This document shows, piece by piece, positions 1-5,196 of a stretch of DNA of 5,727 nt. Numbering within the stretch: the stretch's first letter is position 1; each line of letters opens with the position of its first letter. The position numbers and the translations under genes are program-made. The stretch is taken from NCBI GenBank assembly GCA_003503355.1, contig DOCS01000215.1, positions 1 to 5,727 on the forward strand, written 5' to 3'. The notes beneath the pieces are model-generated. The model ran no database searches and was not told the origin of the DNA. It saw only the letters and a program-made list of their open reading frames with translations. The DNA comes from Opitutia bacterium (GTDB lineage: Bacteria > Verrucomicrobiota > Verrucomicrobiia > Opitutales > Coraliomargaritaceae).

Positions 1-89
1 AAATTGTGCGCCGATTTGGCGATGGTGCAGATTGTCTGCGGTGGATGATTGACGTATTTGTGAATTGGACTTTTATCACGCACGAGTGA
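1..89 (+). CDS. C-terminal end of an unidentified upstream protein (partial)
   Basis: The frame beginning at base 3 is open from the window edge and ends at TGA 87-89. Its last residues run IVRRFGDGADCLRWM and then IDVFVNWTFITHE. The mix of aromatic, hydrophobic and charged residues looks like a real protein tail, but I do not recognise the family. The main support is positional: its TGA overlaps a GTG (86-88) in the frame of the next gene, giving a four-base GTGA junction typical of translationally coupled genes. The two would then be one transcript. With only 28 codons visible, chance openness cannot be excluded. Confidence 0.45.
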   Translation, partial: IVRRFGDGADCLRWMIDVFVNWTFITHE

Positions 90-511
90 ATGACCCAAAC
101 AGAGATTTTAACGAAGTAATTCATATGATTCGTAAGGACGATCCGCGCTATGCGCGCGGTGCGTATTATTTCTTGCGACAGGCACTGGATTTTAGTCTCA
201 AAGAAATGGGCAGCCGGGGTGACTTGGATCAGTCGAATCACTTAAGTGGCCAGCAGTTGCTGGAGGGCATCCGCCTGTTTGCGCTGGAGCAATACGGGCC
301 GATGGCGCGTTCCGTGTTGGAACATTGGGGCATTAAGAACTGTCGCGATTTCGGCAATATTGTGTTTAATCTGGTCGCCTGCCGTGTGCTCGGCAAGACG
401 GATCAGGACAGCCCGGATGACTTCAACGGAGGATACGATTTTAAAGCCGCGTTTGAGGCCCCTTACCGTTCGTCAATCAAACCGACCATTAAGCGGCCGC
501 GGCTGGGCTAG
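86..511 (+). CDS. Minf_1886-like conserved protein (Verrucomicrobia/Planctomycetes type), function unknown
   Basis: A small soluble protein with no signal peptide or membrane segment. Residues after the start read NDPNRDFNEVIHMIRKDDPRY and then a segment containing AYYFLRQALDF. This pattern (D-P-R-Y, then A-Y-x-F-L-R-x-A-L-D-F) is what I associate with the Minf_1886/TIGR04138 family, whose function is unknown. The later stretch EQYGPMARSVLEHWG followed by CRDFGNIVFNLV also fits. The frame is open from an in-frame TGA at 50-52, so the start lies after that. TTG at 65 would give 148 residues. GTG at 86 gives 141 residues, overlaps the upstream TGA as GTGA, and begins just before the conserved part, so I prefer it. 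Neither start has a clear Shine-Dalgarno sequence. The stop TAG 509-511 lies inside a CTAG that also holds the stop of the convergent gene. The gene is probably co-transcribed with the upstream partial gene. Confidence 0.8.
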   Translation: MNDPNRDFNEVIHMIRKDDPRYARGAYYFLRQALDFSLKEMGSRGDLDQSNHLSGQQLLEGIRLFALEQYGPMARSVLEHWGIKNCRDFGNIVFNLVACRVLGKTDQDSPDDFNGGYDFKAAFEAPYRSSIKPTIKRPRLG

Positions 512-1140
512 GGTGTGTCGCGCTCGCACGATTGAGCCCCAGGCGTTTGTTGCGTCTTGGAGGGGGCGCAGTTGCTTTTCGCGAAGTCTTCCTCGCGTTG
601 CTCGATGCGTGCTTCGCGTTCCGTCAGAAGCATCGATTGTTCGACCAGTGCATTCTCGCATTGCTCCACATAGGCTTCTCGTTCGTGAAGCATGTCGCGA
701 CCCTGTTTGAGCGACTTTTCCTGTGAATCGAGTGCCTGCTTTAGCTTTTCCAGTGCTTCGTTTTCTTTTTTAAAGTTCGCGGTATTGGCGCTCTTCTGTC
801 GGTTGGCTACACCTGATTTCAGCATTTGTTGCTTAGCGGTCAGGAGGGCTTCTTTTTCGTTCAATTCTCGTTCGCGGGCTTCAAGCTGTGTTTCTTTTTT
901 TTTCAGCTGTGCTTGTTGGTTAATAATATCATCCTGTAGTTCCAGCAGGTGGGCTTCCATATCCTGTTGAGCTCCAGATTGCACCGATGAAAATTCGTCG
1001 ATCGGACTCATTAAAGGCTTAACGGTCTGTTGGTCTTCTGCCTTGGACGCCAACCCCATGGCGTTCTTCAAGCTGAGTTTTCGTTTTTGCTTTCGTGCGG
1101 GTGGTGGTGGTGGAGGAGGTGGCAGGTCGTTGGGGTTCAT
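508..1140 (-). CDS. Coiled-coil protein with N-terminal polyproline run, uncharacterised
   Basis: This 210-residue protein starts at ATG (1140-1138) and has no signal peptide or membrane segment, so it is probably cytoplasmic. Residues 1-6 are MNPNDL, followed by eight prolines (7-14) and a basic patch RKQKRK (16-21). Residues about 22-58 are a low-complexity linker. Residues about 60-108 and 122-187 are rich in Glu, Gln, Lys and Leu with heptad-like spacing (for example LEARERELNEKEALL and LLTEREARIEQREEDF). They form a predicted long coiled coil, broken near 109-121. The tail 189-210 is polar and contains two cysteines. I cannot name a family; a structural or scaffolding role, or binding of a partner through the Pro-rich end, is inference only. 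No clear Shine-Dalgarno sequence precedes the ATG. A candidate promoter lies at 1173-1201. The gene converges on the Minf_1886-like gene and their ends overlap. An overlapping 74-codon minus-strand frame (1019-1243) is judged a shadow. Confidence 0.8.
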   Translation of the reverse strand: MNPNDLPPPPPPPPARKQKRKLSLKNAMGLASKAEDQQTVKPLMSPIDEFSSVQSGAQQDMEAHLLELQDDIINQQAQLKKKETQLEARERELNEKEALLTAKQQMLKSGVANRQKSANTANFKKENEALEKLKQALDSQEKSLKQGRDMLHEREAYVEQCENALVEQSMLLTEREARIEQREEDFAKSNCAPSKTQQTPGAQSCERDTP

Positions 1141-1172
1141 CGGCGGTTAGAGGCGGGTTGCTGAGTGCACAA

Positions 1173-1201
1173 ATAAAATAGCGGGTACTGACTTCTCTCA
1201 A
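1173..1201 (-). promoter_or_regulatory. Candidate sigma70-type promoter of the coiled-coil gene
   Basis: On the minus strand, TTGAGA (1201-1196, five of six matches to TTGACA) is followed after 17 bases by TTTTAT (1178-1173, four of six matches to TATAAT). Transcription would begin near 1165, about 25 bases before the ATG at 1140. Spacing and position are good but the -10 is weak, so this is a candidate only. Confidence 0.35.
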
Positions 1202-1297
1202 TACTTGAGTCCGCGATTGCAACAAGGGCAATGCCTTAAGCAAATTTAACGTTACCTGTCATTGCTGGCCTGCTTCTCGTAAACGAAGCACTTAAAA

Positions 1298-1314
1298 TGT
1301 TAGTCTGGAGCCTT
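1298..1314 (+). repeat. Left terminal inverted repeat of the IS3 relic
   Basis: TGTTAGTCTGGAGCCTT is the imperfect inverted complement of 1650-1667. The outer eight bases and the inner six bases match exactly, separated by three bases here and four on the right. Confidence 0.7.
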
Positions 1315-1328
1315 TAGGAAGGACCCAG

Positions 1329-1601
1329 GTAAATAAAAAGAAACGTCATTCACTCGAGTCGATTGTGCGTATATTACGCCAGGCTGAGACTAGGCATTCG
1401 ATCACTGCGGTTTGCCGCGAATATGCGATCACAGAAAAACTCTGTATCGTTGGCGGCGAATATACCACAATATGGACCTTTGAGATGCAAAGCGTCTGTA
1501 ACCTTAGAACCAGAGAATCGCCGCTTGAAGAGTATCGTATCGTAGCGGATCAGGCTGTGAATAGTGCAGTGCTCAAGCAGGTGAACTCAAAAAAATGGTA
1601 A
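1329..1601 (+). pseudogene. IS3-family transposase OrfA, frameshifted remnant
   Basis: OrfA is the DNA-binding helix-turn-helix and leucine-zipper subunit of IS3-type transposases. Reading the three frames in turn recovers it. Frame 0 from 1332 gives NKKKRHSLESIVRILRQAE and then SITAVCREYAITEK. Frame 2 from 1439 gives TLYRWRR (the recognition-helix motif), NMDL, an in-frame TGA (1481-1483), and DAKRL. Frame 1 from 1501 gives TLEPENRRLKSIV. Frame 0 again gives VADQAVNSAVLKQVNSKKW and the stop at 1599-1601. Each switch has a visible cause: a lost A in the run near 1438, a one-base loss near 1499, and a 5-base tandem duplication ATCGT-ATCGT at 1534-1543. The normal ATG appears replaced by GTA (1329-1331), downstream of an AGGAAGG Shine-Dalgarno (1316-1322). 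At about 89 codons it is near full OrfA length, so it is damaged but not truncated. Assignment is by motif recall. Confidence 0.8.
1589..1595 (+). other. A7 slippery site for programmed -1 frameshifting (IS3 relic)
   Basis: Seven consecutive A residues lie just before the OrfA stop (TGG TAA, 1596-1601). A -1 slip on AAA-AAA moves reading into the orfB frame, which opens with ATG at 1595. This is the standard IS3-family arrangement for making the OrfAB fusion transposase. It has no function here because orfB is deleted. Confidence 0.6.
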
Positions 1602-1672
1602 GCTTGGAGCGCAGACGCCGCGCAGTCACTTCGGTCGTTAAGATGAACCAAGGCTATCGGACTAACATTTAG
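1595..1672 (+). pseudogene. IS3-family transposase OrfB, N-terminal stub
   Basis: Starting at ATG 1595, in the -1 frame relative to orfA, the stub reads MVSLERRRRAVTSVVK. This resembles the basic start of IS3 OrfB proteins (compare the common S-P-x-x-R-R-x-A-V pattern). After about residue 16 the similarity stops and the sequence runs through the right terminal inverted repeat to TAG 1670-1672. The DDE catalytic core, normally about 250 residues, is entirely missing. The deletion junction is therefore near 1640. Confidence 0.65.
1650..1667 (-). repeat. Right terminal inverted repeat of the IS3 relic
   Basis: AAGGCTATCGGACTAACA is the imperfect inverted complement of 1298-1314. It overlaps the last codons of the orfB stub, showing that the internal deletion ran almost to the end of the element. 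Confidence 0.7.
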
Positions 1673-1719
1673 AATGATCCAGCTTTTGGGGTCTTTCCAG
1701 CATCCCGTTTGGAAATAAG

Positions 1720-4371
1720 GTGCGCGCGCTCAAACTTAGTGTCGAAATTACGATGCAAACCGACTTAGTGTGTTTTAATATTATGTATAACTCTTCTAGC
1801 CATTTCTCTGCCGCCGCTTCGCATGACCTGATTGAACGCCTTTTTAAGGCTCCAGTCGAACGTCATATTCTGGACAATGGGCTCACGCTCGTCCATCGAC
1901 CGGACTTCTCCAGTGAGGTGGTCTCGGTGCAGGTCTGGGTGAAGACGGGCAGCATCCACGAGGATACATTGATTGGTTCCGGTTTGTCGCATTATTTGGA
2001 GCATCTACTGTTCAAGGGCACGGAGCGCCGCGGCGGTAAAGCAATCAGCCGTGAAGTCCACGCGATGGGCGGCGGCATCAATGCGTACACCACGTTTGAC
2101 CGCACGGTCTATTATATTGACGCACCGTCCAACGCGTTCGGCCAAGTTGTCGACGTGTTGTCTGATATCGTGTTGCACTCGACGTTGCCTGCGGAGGAGG
2201 TGGAGCGCGAGCGCGATGTGATCCTGCGGGAGATCGATATGGGCTTGGACGACCCCGACCGCCAACTGAGCCAAGCGCTGTTTCGCACGGCGTTTCAGTC
2301 TCATCCCTACCGCGAGCCAGTCATCGGCCACCGTGCGCTTTACGAGCAAGTCACTCGCGAGGAGCTCTTTGCATATTATAAATCCCGCTACGTGCCGAAC
2401 AATATCGTCGTCTCGATTGTCGGTGCGGTGACGCCGGCGGATTGCCTGCGTGAGGTCGAGTCGACTTTTGGCCAAGTGCCGCGCGGTCGTTTGGCGCCGG
2501 TTCTGATCGAGGAAGAACCGATTCAGCTGGCGACACGCCGAGAGGATATCGTCGGCGACTATAATATTTTCCGTGGCGGCATCGGTTTCAAAGTGCCGCA
2601 CCTGAGTCACCCCGATTCTCCTCGTCTGGATGCCTTGGCGCATGCGCTGGGCGGAGGTGAGAGCTCGTTGCTTTGGGAGCGCTTGCGCAATACCGGGAAG
2701 CTCGTGCACTATATCGACTGTCGGAATTGGAATCCTGGCGGTCGTGGTTTGTTTTGGATTTCCTATGTGTGCGATTCGGATAAGCAGAGTGAGGTCGAAG
2801 ATGCGATTCACGAAGTCATCCGTGAGGTTTGCGAGTCGGGCTTCACTGAGACTGTGGTCGAAAAGGCGCGTCGTCAGGCGCTTACTGGTGAGATTAATGG
2901 GCGTAAAACGATGAGTGGGCAGGCGTCCCGCTTGGGCCTAGGCGAGGTGGTGATCGGTGATATTCATTACGGGCGCCGCTATTTGAAGCGCTTGCAATCG
3001 GTTGCGCCGCAAGATTTACAGGACGTGGCGCGCACTTATTTGGTTGAAGACGGGATGTCCGCGGTGACCCTTGGGCCTGATTCAGAGGCGGATGTGGCAC
3101 AGGCAGATGGTATTGCCGAGGTGTTGACGCTGGATCCTTTTGAGCTGGTGGAATTCGAAAGTGGGGCACGTCTATTGCTGCAAGAAGATAAGCGCTTGCC
3201 GAAGGTGCATATTCGTTGCGTCCTGCGCGGCGGGCCTTTGTACGAGCTAGAGAATCAGCGGGGAGTGTCCGAGTTGTTGGCCGAACTCTTGACACAAGAT
3301 ACCGCCAACCGCAGTGCGGCGGAAGTCGCCAGCCTGATTGAGAGCATCGGCGGTAGCTTTGCCGCGACTGGTGGCAATAATACCTTGAGCTTTGCCATCG
3401 AAGTACTGCCTACGGATCTCGATGTCGCGCTTGATTTACTCAGTGATGCCTTGACGTGTCCAAGCTTTGCCGAAGCGACCTTCCGCACGGAGTTGGAGGC
3501 GCAGATTGCCGGTTTGAAAGAAGAGGACGACGAGATTCTCGACTATGGTTTTCGTAAGCTGCGTGAGCGCTTCTTCGGGGCGCATCCTTTCGGAGTCGCC
3601 TCGGACGGTCGCGTCGCGGATCTTGAGCAGTTGACTCGCGAAGATGTGGTGAAGCACTTTGAGCGCCTCGTTACCGCGCCGAATGTCGTGCTCTCCGTGA
3701 GTGGAGATTTCGACCGCACGCATCTGCAGCAACGTGTGCAGGTGCTGCTCGACTCGGGTATACGCGCCGTTCCCTTTGAGGTCGATGACACGCCGCCGTA
3801 TGCTGGCCCCGCGCAAGCGGTTGATTGGGTGGAGCCGATGGATCGTGAGCAAGCGGTCGTGCTGCAGGCTTATCCGGATGTCGGAATTAAAGATGAGCGC
3901 TATGTGGTCGGTGAAATGCTGAACGAGCTCTTTAGTGGAATGTCGAGCCGCCTGTTTGAGCGAGTTCGCGAAGATAAGGGCATGGCTTACTATGTGGGGT
4001 CGAGCCGAATTGTCGGCCTGCACAGTGGCATGTTCGTCTTTTACGCAGGCACGCATCCGAGCCAAGCTGCTGAAGTCGTCACCGAGATTGATGCCGAGAT
4101 TGCCCGCGTAATGGCTGCTGAGGTGACTGAGGATGAACTGGCGCGGTGTCGCACGCGCCTCAACGCAGCGCGCCCGATGGGGCGTCAAACCATCGGGGCC
4201 CGCGCGATGCACGCAGCGATCAATTTGACCTATGAGTTGCCGCTTGATGACGACGCTGAGCATGCCGAAAAGCTGGACGCCGTCGATGCCACGGCCATGG
4301 CCAGCTTTGCTCAAGAGTTCTTTGATGCGAAGCGTCAAGTGCGCCTGATCGTCCAGCCGGAAGTGGGTTAG
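1720..4371 (+). CDS. Two-domain M16 family zinc metallopeptidase (MPP/processing-peptidase type)
   Basis: M16 enzymes are inverted-motif zinc peptidases that enclose unfolded peptides between two similar halves. Numbering from GTG 1720 (883 residues), the catalytic site is H91-Y-L-E94-H95 within GLSHYLEHLLFKGTERR. The distal glutamates E164 and E171 (ERERDVILREI) lie at family spacing: E171 is 76 residues after H95, as in mitochondrial processing peptidase. E94 is the expected base; H91, H95 and E171 the zinc ligands. The first half ends near 450. The second half (about 475-883) repeats the fold, but the site reads GVSELLAELL (517-522), so both histidines and the glutamate are lost. It keeps the substrate-gripping R/Y region (LFERVREDKGMAYYVGSS, 745-762). 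The true start is uncertain: GTG 1720 (GGA six bases upstream), ATG 1753, or ATG 1783 (862 residues, nearest the conserved domain). No signal peptide is visible, so I infer a cytoplasmic protein. IS relics lie on both sides; no operon partner is present. Confidence 0.95.
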   Translation: MRALKLSVEITMQTDLVCFNIMYNSSSHFSAAASHDLIERLFKAPVERHILDNGLTLVHRPDFSSEVVSVQVWVKTGSIHEDTLIGSGLSHYLEHLLFKGTERRGGKAISREVHAMGGGINAYTTFDRTVYYIDAPSNAFGQVVDVLSDIVLHSTLPAEEVERERDVILREIDMGLDDPDRQLSQALFRTAFQSHPYREPVIGHRALYEQVTREELFAYYKSRYVPNNIVVSIVGAVTPADCLREVESTFGQVPRGRLAPVLIEEEPIQLATRREDIVGDYNIFRGGIGFKVPHLSHPDSPRLDALAHALGGGESSLLWERLRNTGKLVHYIDCRNWNPGGRGLFWISYVCDSDKQSEVEDAIHEVIREVCESGFTETVVEKARRQALTGEINGRKTMSGQASRLGLGEVVIGDIHYGRRYLKRLQSVAPQDLQDVARTYLVEDGMSAVTLGPDSEADVAQADGIAEVLTLDPFELVEFESGARLLLQEDKRLPKVHIRCVLRGGPLYELENQRGVSELLAELLTQDTANRSAAEVASLIESIGGSFAATGGNNTLSFAIEVLPTDLDVALDLLSDALTCPSFAEATFRTELEAQIAGLKEEDDEILDYGFRKLRERFFGAHPFGVASDGRVADLEQLTREDVVKHFERLVTAPNVVLSVSGDFDRTHLQQRVQVLLDSGIRAVPFEVDDTPPYAGPAQAVDWVEPMDREQAVVLQAYPDVGIKDERYVVGEMLNELFSGMSSRLFERVREDKGMAYYVGSSRIVGLHSGMFVFYAGTHPSQAAEVVTEIDAEIARVMAAEVTEDELARCRTRLNAARPMGRQTIGARAMHAAINLTYELPLDDDAEHAEKLDAVDATAMASFAQEFFDAKRQVRLIVQPEVG
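1734..1771 (+). repeat. Short direct repeat ACTTAGTGT at the M16 start region
   Basis: ACTTAGTGT occurs at 1734-1742 and again at 1763-1771, start-to-start 29 bases apart. If translation begins at ATG 1783, both copies are upstream and could be a regulatory site. If it begins at GTG 1720, they are inside the coding region. Nine bases twice may be chance. Confidence 0.3.
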
Positions 4372-4394
4372 GGCTCTTCATTAAGAGTTGGGGG

Positions 4395-4417
4395 CATGTG
4401 GCAATTGAGCCACCATG
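4395..4417. repeat. Hairpin-forming inverted repeat downstream of the M16 gene
   Basis: CATGTGGC, loop AATTGA, then GCCACCATG can pair with one bulged base. No T-tract follows, so it is not a convincing intrinsic terminator. It could still protect the 3' end of the M16 mRNA, or be part of the ISL3 end. Confidence 0.35.
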
Positions 4418-4467
4418 TCGCCAACCGACTATAACCCACGAACAGGCTTAGAGGGTGACGAGTTCCT

Positions 4468-4489
4468 CTCAGCTGAAGCGACTCAGCTG
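4468..4489 (+). repeat. Direct repeat CTCAGCTG within the ISL3 relic
   Basis: CTCAGCTG occurs at 4468-4475 and 4482-4489, one copy every 14 bases, each containing the palindrome CAGCTG. Its meaning is unknown; it may be a small local duplication. Confidence 0.3.
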
Positions 4490-4534
4490 CTCATCTTGTA
4501 TGTCACGGCTTGAGCGGGTGCGGGTGCCGATCGT

Positions 4535-4570
4535 CCCTCACAGTGGAGCCTGCAGGGTTCACTGTGAGGG
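4535..4570. repeat. Perfect 11-base inverted repeat with TGCA centre
   Basis: CCCTCACAGTG (4535-4545) is the exact inverted complement of CACTGTGAGGG (4560-4570). Between them, GAGCC-TGCA-GGGTT can extend the stem with one G-G mismatch and one wobble pair, giving about 15 pairs around a four-base loop. No T-tract follows. It lies inside the ISL3 relic, upstream of the recognisable transposase fragment. Confidence 0.7.
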
Positions 4571-4607
4571 GCGCTATCCAGGTGAGATACGGCACTTGGG
4601 TTGCTTC

Positions 4608-4780
4608 GGTTCTGCGAGTTTACTAAATATTCAAGCTCAGTTCCTTGAGGGGGCCTACGGCGCAGGGAGCAGGTTCGAGTCATCTGTATCGATCTATCAA
4701 GCACCTCTCGGAAACTCGTGCGCAAGTGGTTCCCCAGTGCTAAAATAGTTGCCGACCGATTTCACGTCGTGCGGCTATTA
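4608..4780 (+). pseudogene. ISL3-family transposase fragment (central DDE region)
   Basis: Frame 2 from 4655 reads LRRREQVRVICIDLSS, then RKLVRKWFPSAKIV, then ADRFHVVRLL. This closely fits the central part of ISL3 transposases: a V-x-x-x-D-L/M-S segment, F-P-N/S-A-x-I-V, then the hallmark D-R-F-H-V. The aspartates at 4691 and 4754 are family-conserved acidic residues, and the D-R-F-H aspartate is probably catalytic. Upstream, frame 0 (from 4608) reads GSASLLNIQAQFLEG, matching the segment that normally precedes this; the frame change is at the G run near 4650. Beyond VRLL (4780) similarity ends abruptly, though the frame stays open to 4960. The remaining C-terminal half is absent. It is a dead fragment with no plausible product. 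Confidence 0.75.
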
Positions 4781-4904
4781 GCCATCGCTGCATACCATTG
4801 GCCCGTGTGCTCGCGTCAGCGCTTAAGTATCAGTGAGGTGCCCATCGCAGCTTTACGCCGAGCCTCCAACCTTTGGTATAGCCCCGTTCATTGCTATCAC
4901 GCAC

Positions 4905-4933
4905 AAAAAAACCGGGCTATTAAGCCCGGTTTT
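4905..4933 (-). terminator. Rho-independent terminator of the tRNA-Leu gene
   Basis: On the minus strand the stem AAAACCGGGCT / AGCCCGGTTTT (arms 4923-4933 and 4908-4918, loop of four bases) is followed by seven T residues (A run 4905-4911 on the plus strand). It lies just after the tRNA 3' end (4939), so it should end the tRNA transcript. On the plus strand the stem ends in TTTT then A5, so it could also stop leftover plus-strand transcription weakly. Confidence 0.9.
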
Positions 4934-4938
4934 AAAAA

Positions 4939-5023
4939 TGGTGGTCGAAGGGGGACTTGAACCCCCACGCCTTTCGGCACATGTCCCTTAAACATGCGTG
5001 TCTGCCAATTCCACCATTCGACC
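4939..5023 (-). tRNA. tRNA-Leu, anticodon AAG, CCA encoded
   Basis: The 85-base minus-strand gene folds fully. The acceptor stem is GGTCGAA / TTCGACC, with discriminator A (typical of Leu) and an encoded CCA. The D stem is GTG / CAC. The anticodon stem CATGT / ACATG encloses loop TTAAGGG. The long class II variable arm is TGCC-GAAA-GGC-GT, and the T stem GGGGG / CCCCC carries loop TTCAAGT. With a seven-base loop the anticodon is AAG (plus-strand 4987-4989), reading CUU. The following G at position 37 after G36 fits CUN-type Leu tRNAs methylated by TrmD. Shifting the stem to give anticodon TAA breaks three of five pairs, so AAG is the supported reading. A34 is uncommon in bacterial tRNA-Leu. 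A strong terminator follows. Upstream promoter elements are weak: TTGATC, 16 bases, TATCTC about 40 bases before the 5' end. Confidence 0.93.
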
Positions 5024-5177
5024 AAATTTACTACGCTTTCACGCGGTGAAGATGCAAAGAGATAGGTCTGTTTTTGTAGAGATCAACATAAAATTTAAAA
5101 AATGTTCAATTAGTGAAAAAAAGGCTGCTCCTGTGCTTGAATGTTCGGGTTCTTTCGCTTACCAACAAGTCTCTTCT

Positions 5178-5183
5178 TATAAT
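5178..5183 (+). promoter_or_regulatory. Candidate -10 box of the Arg/Gly-rich protein gene
   Basis: A perfect TATAAT lies 47 bases before the ATG at 5231, in an AT-rich stretch. The hexamer 17 bases upstream (TCGCTT, 5155-5160) is a poor -35, so either an activator helps or the match is fortuitous. Transcription would start near 5190, leaving a leader of about 40 bases. Confidence 0.5.
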
Positions 5184-5196
5184 AATATCCACGTGT

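Larger units (their letters stand above)
1298..1667 (+). mobile_element. Decayed, internally deleted IS3-family insertion sequence
   Basis: This 370-base relic starts TGTTAGTC (1298) and ends GACTAACA (1667), the TG...CA termini usual for IS3 elements. The inverted repeats continue inward with one indel: left TGTTAGTC-TGG-AGCCTT, right AAGGCT-ATCG-GACTAACA. Three further bases outside also match (AAA left, TTT right), so the exact edge is uncertain. Between the ends lie the remains of orfA (frameshifted), an A7 slippery run and about 15 codons of orfB, after which the sequence passes directly into the right end. Most of orfB, including its DDE catalytic domain, is missing, so the element cannot move itself. 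A full IS3 element is about 1.2-1.5 kb. No clear target-site duplication is seen, which fits age or an inexact boundary. Confidence 0.8.
4372..4864 (+). mobile_element. Decayed ISL3-family insertion sequence relic (boundaries tentative)
   Basis: The base after the M16 stop codon begins GGCTCTTCATTAAGAGTT, which resembles the GGCTCTT... ends I recall for ISL3-family elements. An ISL3 transposase fragment follows at 4608-4780 in the same direction. A possible degenerate right end is AGCTTTACGCCGAGCC (4849-4864), which matches the inverted left end at about 10 of 16 positions by eye; this is weak. A complete ISL3 element is about 1.2-1.5 kb, so most of the transposase is gone. I see no 8-base target duplication at these edges. 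The stretch 4372-4607 has no confident coding content. A Cys pair (LSCSSC, near 4480-4497) and a later VHCEG might be what is left of the N-terminal zinc finger, but that is speculative. Confidence 0.5.

Noticed and set aside
246..710. A 154-codon plus-strand frame across the convergent junction
   Set aside because: It overlaps two better supported genes in other frames and is Arg/Cys/Trp-rich without any recognisable pattern.
1019..1243. A 74-codon minus-strand frame starting upstream of the coiled-coil gene
   Set aside because: It reads the polyproline codons in another frame as a Thr-rich run; the 210-residue frame has far better protein character.
1272..1289. GCTTC...GAAGC inverted repeat left of the IS3 relic
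   Set aside because: It has five pairs only, no T-tract and no gene context; likely chance.
2005..2811. A 268-codon open frame antisense to the M16 gene
   Set aside because: It lies entirely opposite a strongly supported peptidase domain, its translation is rich in Arg/His/Gln like antisense shadows, and it shows no motif.
3436..4338. A 300-codon open frame antisense to the second half of the M16 gene
   Set aside because: Same reason: it overlaps the M16 C-terminal domain completely and the composition looks like a shadow of GC-biased codons.
4376..4389. CTCTT-CATT-AAGAG hairpin as an M16 terminator
   Set aside because: The stem has only five pairs, no T-tract follows, and the bases are better explained as the ISL3 terminal end.
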